Under the pieces are notes generated by a model. That model did not search any database. It had not been told where the DNA came from and was given only the letters and a program-made list of their open reading frames with translations. A program made the translations under genes and the position numbers. A DNA stretch of 17,573 nucleotides from Candidatus Caccousia avistercoris (GTDB lineage Bacteria > Bacillota > Clostridia > Oscillospirales > Acutalibacteraceae). The stretch covers positions 1 through 17,573 of the forward strand of contig DVMK01000168.1 of NCBI GenBank assembly GCA_018715025.1. Direction: 5' to 3'. Below are positions 14,067 through 17,573 of the stretch, piece by piece (position 1 is the stretch's first letter; every line of letters begins with the position of its first letter).

Positions 14067-15008
14067 TCAGCGCAAAATCCCCCGGCGGTTGGCCAGGCTG
14101 GTGCTGTACAAAAACAGCACGTCCTGGTTTTGGAAGGTGACGAACTCCGGAATCAGCTGGGGCGCCATGTACCGGATGTCCAGAATCGTAATGGCGTCGT
14201 AGGCGCCGCACAGCAGGGGCGCCAGGCTGCTGGCGAAGGAGTCGCCGAAAATCACCAGCTCCCGGCCGGTGCCGGCCCCTGTTTCGCGGATGGCCACCAC
14301 AGGGGATGCGCCAGAGAGGAACACGTTGTAGGGATGATCGGTGGACAGGGCCTCCAAATGGTACACCCGGGGCTCGTCCGGCACCTGGTAGCTTTCCACC
14401 CGGGCCGCCTCGGTGAAGGGCGAGGTCAGGTACACCAGCTCCTCCTCCGCTAGGGAACGGCCGCTCTGGAGGCTGTAGAAGCCGTAGAAGCCGGGGGAGG
14501 AATGGGCGGTAAACTGGGAAAAATCCACGGAAAAGCCCATGTGCTCCCCCAAGACGCCCACCACGCCCTCCAGCCGCTCCTGCCGCCAGTGCGGGTCGGT
14601 GAGGTAGTAGTCCTCCAGGGAAAGGGCGGGGGAGAGATCCACCTCCTCCATCCCCTGCAGCCGCTGCCGCAGGCCCTGCTGCATGGCGGCCAGGTCCAGG
14701 GCGGGCCAGCCGCTGCCCTGGGCATAGCAGGATTTATCCGGCGCCAAGGCCCAGAACGCCCGGTTCTCCTCTGTCAGGTATTCCTCCTGCAGGGAGAGAA
14801 GCTTGTTGGCGAACCAGTCCATGGCGGCCTCCTCCTGCGGGTCGGGGGCCTCTACCCAGCTGCCGTGGTAGCAGTACAGGCCGTTTTCGTCCGGCTGGCG
14901 CAGCAGGACGCGCCAGCCGCCGGTGAAAAACAGGGCGGCCCCGGCGGCGGCCAGCAGCAGAAGAAGGGCGCAGCCCGCCCACAGGGCCCGTTTCCGCCCC
15001 TTTGTCAT
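14067..15008 (-). CDS. DHHW-family protein, SGNH-like, membrane anchored
   Basis: A 313-residue protein with a basic N-terminus and one transmembrane or uncleaved signal segment (about 9-29), so the rest is predicted to lie outside the cell. The motif YYLTDPHW (Asp138, His140, Trp141) and the later FGDSFASS with Ser257, then DIRY, match the DHHW/AlgX-AlgJ type SGNH-like proteins. In known systems these work with a membrane O-acyltransferase (MBOAT) to acetylate cell-surface polymers. That partner is not in this window. Its ATG overlaps the TGA of the DUF4358 lipoprotein gene by ATGA, and there is no separate Shine-Dalgarno, so its translation is probably coupled. Function in surface acetylation is inferred from the family only. 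Confidence 0.82.
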   Translation of the reverse strand: MTKGRKRALWAGCALLLLLAAAGAALFFTGGWRVLLRQPDENGLYCYHGSWVEAPDPQEEAAMDWFANKLLSLQEEYLTEENRAFWALAPDKSCYAQGSGWPALDLAAMQQGLRQRLQGMEEVDLSPALSLEDYYLTDPHWRQERLEGVVGVLGEHMGFSVDFSQFTAHSSPGFYGFYSLQSGRSLAEEELVYLTSPFTEAARVESYQVPDEPRVYHLEALSTDHPYNVFLSGASPVVAIRETGAGTGRELVIFGDSFASSLAPLLCGAYDAITILDIRYMAPQLIPEFVTFQNQDVLFLYSTSLANRRGILR

Positions 15009-15727
15009 TGGGCCAGGGCCTGGAAATTGGCGTGGATCCGGTCAGCCAGATCCGCGGAGGTCATAATCAGGATCACCACGTTGTCGATCCGGTCCACAAT
15101 GGTTTTCTCCGCCGTCACGCAGATCCATTTGCCGGGGTTGGCCTTGGCCTCCACGTCCGCCGCCAGGGTCTCGGCCGCCTCGGCGCTCTCGGCCCGCAGC
15201 AGGCAGACGGAGTGGGCCTGGGCGTTTATCATGGCGTCGGAGGCCAGGCCCTCTGTGTACTGGGAGCGGGGCACGCCGGTGCAGTACTCTGAGTTGTCCT
15301 CGGTGAGCTCTATGTTGCCCACCATGGGCATTTCGTCGGCGGAAATGCCGTTGTACATCTGGGCCATCAGGTCCTCCAAAGAACCCTCCAGGGCAGAGTC
15401 GCCGCTGGCCGCCGCGCTGGAGGCCGGGGCTGAGGAGGCCGGAGCCGACGGGGCAGGGGCCGAGGAAGCCGGGGCCGAAGGGGCAGGGGGCGCAGAGGGC
15501 GCGGCCTGGCTGGAGGCCGCCGCGGAGGAAGCGGCCTCCTCGGAGGAAGCCTCCTCAGAAGAAGCGGCCTGGGAGGACTCCTCCTCCGGGGAAGAGCTTT
15601 CTTCCTCAGAAGAAACGGCGGAGGAAACCGCCTGGGAAGAAGCGCCGGAGGCGGCCTCCCCCTGGGAGGTGCAGCCGGCGGCTTGCAGGGCCAGCAGAAG
15701 TGCCAGCAGGACAGCGATCTTTCTCAT
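15005..15727 (-). CDS. DUF4358-type lipoprotein with Ser/Ala/Glu/Pro linker
   Basis: A 240-residue predicted lipoprotein: positively charged start, hydrophobic stretch (4-16), and lipobox LQAAGC with Cys19 as the lipidation site. Residues 20 to about 115 are low complexity, first Ser/Glu/Ala (SSEEESSSPEEESS) and then repeated Pro/Ser/Ala (PSAPASSAP), a probable flexible surface linker. The folded domain (about 115-240) starts ALEGSLEDLMAQMY and resembles DUF4358, with EDNSEYCTGVP, AQAHSVCLLRA and IVDRIDNVVILIM. DUF4358 genes often neighbour DHHW and MBOAT genes in clostridia. The role is not established. AAAGGAG lies 11 bases before the ATG. It starts a two-gene operon with the DHHW gene. Confidence 0.85.
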   Translation of the reverse strand: MRKIAVLLALLLALQAAGCTSQGEAASGASSQAVSSAVSSEEESSSPEEESSQAASSEEASSEEAASSAAASSQAAPSAPPAPSAPASSAPAPSAPASSAPASSAAASGDSALEGSLEDLMAQMYNGISADEMPMVGNIELTEDNSEYCTGVPRSQYTEGLASDAMINAQAHSVCLLRAESAEAAETLAADVEAKANPGKWICVTAEKTIVDRIDNVVILIMTSADLADRIHANFQALAQ

Positions 15728-15765
15728 AGACAGGAAAACTCCTTTTTCAATAGATAGGGAACCAG

Positions 15766-15791
15766 GGAGGCCGCGCCGGGGCGCGGCCTCC
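15766..15791. repeat. Perfect 11-bp-stem hairpin in the DUF4358 leader
   Basis: GGAGGCCGCGC (15766-15776) and GCGCGGCCTCC (15781-15791) are inverted around CGGG. It lies 39 bp upstream of the lipoprotein start codon. No T-run follows in either direction, so it is not a simple terminator; an mRNA-stabilising or translational role is possible. Confidence 0.6.
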
Positions 15792-15825
15792 GTCCCGCTT
15801 TCAATACTCCCCCGTCCCTTGATAT

Positions 15826-15854
15826 GTTACATGAATCCGAAGAGGAAAATACAA
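15826..15854 (-). promoter_or_regulatory. Tentative promoter of the DUF4358-DHHW operon
   Basis: Minus strand: TTGTAT (15854-15849), 17 bp, TGTAAC (15831-15826). The -10 matches at four of six positions. It is the best candidate in the intergenic region but weak. Confidence 0.35.
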
Positions 15855-15897
15855 TTTTTTTCTCCATTCCCCACGGGGCCGGCCGGGCCGCCAAGCC

Positions 15898-15926
15898 TTT
15901 ACAATTCAGCCGCGGTATGATAAGAT
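15898..15926 (+). promoter_or_regulatory. Probable promoter of the flavodiiron gene
   Basis: TTTACA (15898-15903), 17 bp, TAAGAT (15921-15926). The palindrome CGGTAT...ATACCG (15913-15933) spans the -10 box, so the site may be repressor controlled. The expected start is near 15933, with a leader of about 78 nt that contains the hairpin CGGCTG-TTTT-CAGCCG (15941-15956). Confidence 0.5.
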
Positions 15927-15933
15927 AATACCG
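15913..15933. promoter_or_regulatory. Operator-like inverted repeat at the flavodiiron promoter
   Basis: CGGTAT (15913-15918) and ATACCG (15928-15933) are perfect 6-bp inverted half-sites separated by 9 bp and centred on the -10 box. The half-site spacing suits a dimeric regulator. The identity of the regulator is unknown. Confidence 0.4.
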
Positions 15934-16010
15934 AAAATTCCGGCTGTTTTCAGCCGTGGAAGCCCCGGGCCGTCACCGGCCGGGCCATAGGATTGAAGGA
16001 GGCTTTTTTC

Positions 16011-17222
16011 ATGTATAATGTCCGCAAAGTCACCGGCGACCTGTACTGGGTGGGCGCTAACGACCACCGCCTGGCCCTGTTCGAGAACATCCACCCCATT
16101 CCCCGGGGGGTGTCTTACAACTCGTACCTGCTGCTGGACGAAAAAACCGTGCTGTTCGACACGGTGGACTGGTCTGCCTGCCGCCAGCTTCTGGAAAACC
16201 TGGACCACCTTCTGGGGGACAAGCCTCTGGACTACCTGGTGATCCACCACATGGAGCCGGACCACGGGGCTTCTGTGGAGGAAATCCTCCTGCGGTACCC
16301 GGGGGTGAAAATCATCGCCTCTGCCAAGGCCTTCGCCTTCATGCAGCAGTTCGGCTTCCATGTGGAGGGCCATGAGCAGATTGCCGTGAAGGAGGGCGAC
16401 GCCCAGTGCTTCGGGAAGCACACCGTCCGCTTCTTCGCCGCGCCCATGGTGCACTGGCCCGAGGTTGTGGTTTCCTTTGACGAGGCCGACGGGGTTCTGT
16501 TTTCGGCCGACGCCTTCGGCACCTTCGGCGCGCTGGACGGCAAGCTGTTCGCCGACGAGGTGAACTTCGACCGGGACTGGCTGGACGACGCCCGCCGGTA
16601 CTTCACCAACATTGTAGGCAAATACGGCATGCCGGTGCAGACGCTGCTGAAAAAGGCCGGCGGCATCCTGGACCAGATCAAATTCATCTGCCCCCTGCAC
16701 GGTCCCGTGTGGCGGAAGGATCTGGAATACTTCATTCACAAGCACGACCTGTGGAGCCGCTATGAGCCGGAGGAGAAGGGCGTGCTCATCGCCTACGCCT
16801 CCATGTACGGCAACACCGAATCCGCCGCCCAGGCCCTGGCCGCCCGCCTGTGCGAGCGGGGCATGACCAACGTACACGTGTACGACGTGTCGAACACCCA
16901 TGTTTCCTACCTGATTTCCGAGGCCTTCCGCCTGAGCCACATGGTGCTGGCCTCCGTCACCTACAACCTGGGCATTTACCCGGTGATGCACAATTTCCTG
17001 GCCGACATGAAGGCCCTAAACCTGCAGAACCGCACCGTAGCCCTTATGGAAAACGGCACCTGGGCCATCAAATCCGGCGAGCTGATGAAGAAGGAGCTGG
17101 AGGGCATGAACCGCATGACCGTGCTGGAACAGAGCCTTACCATGACCTCTGCCCTGCACGGGGATCAGGCCGCCGGCCTGGACCAGCTGGCCGACGCCAT
17201 TGTGGCTTCCTGCCGCTCTTAA
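16011..17222 (+). CDS. Class A flavodiiron protein (FprA-like O2/NO reductase)
   Basis: A 403-residue cytoplasmic protein that in this family reduces O2 to water or NO to N2O, protecting anaerobes. The N-terminal metallo-beta-lactamase-like domain (1-250) has all six diiron ligands: His80, Glu82 and Asp84 in HHMEPDH, His148 in PMVHWP, Asp167 in SADAFG, and His230 in CPLHGP. The C-terminal flavodoxin-like domain (about 256-403) has the FMN-binding loop YASMYGNTE (262-270). There is no C-terminal rubredoxin or other extension, so it is class A and needs a separate electron donor not seen here. The start is ATG at 16011 with AAGGAGG eight bases upstream; a TTG at 15993 precedes that Shine-Dalgarno and is rejected. 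It is monocistronic, with its own promoter and terminator. Confidence 0.95.
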   Translation: MYNVRKVTGDLYWVGANDHRLALFENIHPIPRGVSYNSYLLLDEKTVLFDTVDWSACRQLLENLDHLLGDKPLDYLVIHHMEPDHGASVEEILLRYPGVKIIASAKAFAFMQQFGFHVEGHEQIAVKEGDAQCFGKHTVRFFAAPMVHWPEVVVSFDEADGVLFSADAFGTFGALDGKLFADEVNFDRDWLDDARRYFTNIVGKYGMPVQTLLKKAGGILDQIKFICPLHGPVWRKDLEYFIHKHDLWSRYEPEEKGVLIAYASMYGNTESAAQALAARLCERGMTNVHVYDVSNTHVSYLISEAFRLSHMVLASVTYNLGIYPVMHNFLADMKALNLQNRTVALMENGTWAIKSGELMKKELEGMNRMTVLEQSLTMTSALHGDQAAGLDQLADAIVASCRS

Positions 17223-17252
17223 CCGTTAAAAAACGCGGGCGCGCCGCCTGCG

Positions 17253-17302
17253 AAAAAAGTGCCCCGGCCCCGCCTGACAGCCAGGCGGGCCGGGGCACTT
17301 TT
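17253..17302 (+). terminator. Strong intrinsic terminator after the flavodiiron gene
   Basis: GTGCCCCGGC (17259-17268), a bulged C, and CCGCCTG (17270-17276) pair with CAGGCGG (17282-17288) and GCCGGGGCAC (17289-17298) around a 5-nt loop, followed by TTTT. AAAAAA at 17253-17258 would supply a U-tract in the other direction too. Confidence 0.88.
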
Positions 17303-17371
17303 CTGCGCCCTGCGGGGCGGGGGAACCCATGAAAAAATGGAGCGGAGAAAGAGACCAAACTCCTTCAGTCA

Positions 17372-17386
17372 CGCCGCGTTGCGGCG
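17372..17386. repeat. 6-bp-stem hairpin
   Basis: CGCCGC and GCGGCG are inverted around GTT, immediately upstream of a second hairpin, as is common in clustered intergenic repeats. Confidence 0.5.
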
Positions 17387-17391
17387 CGCCA

Positions 17392-17410
17392 GCTCCCTCA
17401 AAGAGGGAGC
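17392..17410. repeat. 8-bp-stem hairpin (GCTCCCTC...GAGGGAGC)
   Basis: GCTCCCTC (17392-17399) and GAGGGAGC (17403-17410) pair perfectly around AAA. I recall this kind of sequence as a frequent intergenic repeat in gut Oscillospirales, but could not search for it. Confidence 0.6.
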
Positions 17411-17414
17411 CTCG

Positions 17415-17544
17415 GGTTGCCCGCCAGCTGCCGGTAAGCCGTACCCCTAAAAATGCGGAGGAACTTTCGCAATCGTAAGATTGCGAGTGTTCCTGTAAAG
17501 GGGCCGGCGTTTAGTGACCCTAAGGGCACAAGCCGGCCAAGCGC
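17415..17544 (-). repeat. 131-bp dispersed hairpin element, right inverted copy
   Basis: The reverse complement aligns with 262-392 at about 95% identity. The core hairpin is conserved: AGGAAC (17459-17464) with GTTCCT (17489-17494), enclosing TCGCAATC and GATTGCGA. The differences lie in the outer parts, while about 80 bp at the centre are identical, suggesting selection or recent spread. Confidence 0.8.
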
Positions 17545-17573
17545 TGAGGGAAAAGTGAGCGGCGAGGGAGAGG

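Larger units (their letters stand above)
17303..17573. other. Gene-free tail built of intergenic repeats
   Basis: No protein-like frame is present; the one short open frame is arginine/serine-rich and runs over hairpins. It holds the 18-bp motif GCGGAGAAAGAGACCAAA (17342-17359), two small hairpins (17372-17386 and 17392-17410), and the inverted copy of the 131-bp element (17415-17544). Nothing recognisable follows to the window end. Confidence 0.7.

Noticed and set aside
15380..15671. Repetitive DNA as a CRISPR array
   Set aside because: The repeats are short, imperfect, in frame and coding for a Ser/Ala/Glu/Pro linker, with no regular spacers.
262..17544. The bracketed block as a composite transposon or genomic island
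   Set aside because: There is no transposase or integrase, no target-site duplication can be judged, and the genes inside are mostly ordinary chromosomal genes such as recG, coaX and htpG.
17223..17573. Rubredoxin or NADH:rubredoxin reductase partner gene after the flavodiiron gene
   Set aside because: The region holds only a terminator and repeats, with no CxxC-rich frame.

Overview
The window is a GC-rich, densely coding stretch of a low-complexity-poor bacterial chromosome. An ECF-transporter S component beside type III pantothenate kinase, a Bce-type antibiotic-sensing module, a DUF4358 lipoprotein paired with a DHHW protein, an oxygen/NO-detoxifying flavodiiron protein and a CIRCE heat-shock operator all point to an anaerobic Bacillota of class Clostridia, probably a GC-rich gut lineage such as Oscillospirales. 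This is inferred from gene families; there is no rRNA or tRNA to confirm it. I see 13 protein-coding genes, no CRISPR array, no transposase and no integrase.

Layout. 1-493 is a gene-free mosaic of palindromic repeats. 494-1240 (+) is a HAD hydrolase, converging on htpG (1352-3277, -) across a bidirectional terminator. htpG has a clear sigma-A promoter overlapped by a CIRCE operator. It diverges from an ECF S-component gene (3591-4232, +) followed by coaX (4251-5024, +), together a pantothenate uptake and phosphorylation pair. 5065-9632 (-) is a four-gene BceRS-BceAB-like module: response regulator, intramembrane-sensing kinase, ABC ATPase, large-loop permease. A promoter lies ahead of the regulator and a second probable one ahead of the transporter. 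Divergent from it are an SGNH hydrolase (9885-10607, +) and a DUF2974 (Mbeg1-like) alpha/beta hydrolase (10732-11835, +, TTG start). recG (11861-13894, -, TTG start) has a near-consensus promoter and a leader that contains an intrinsic terminator, which suggests attenuation. Upstream on the same strand, a DUF4358 lipoprotein and a DHHW/SGNH-like protein overlap by four bases (14067-15727). The last gene (16011-17222, +) is a class A flavodiiron protein. 17223-17573 is a terminator plus repeats.

The most unusual features are: a 131-bp hairpin-rich element at 262-392 that recurs at about 95% identity in inverted orientation at 17415-17544, so that near-identical inverted repeats bracket the whole gene block; the recG leader, with a terminator whose 5' arm can alternatively pair with an upstream loop; operator-like palindromes at three promoters; and an 11-bp-spaced direct repeat ahead of the ABC transporter genes that could be the response-regulator site.

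Most genes look like ordinary core or accessory clostridial genes. I did not find a clear new enzymatic system; the novelty is in regulatory and repeat DNA.
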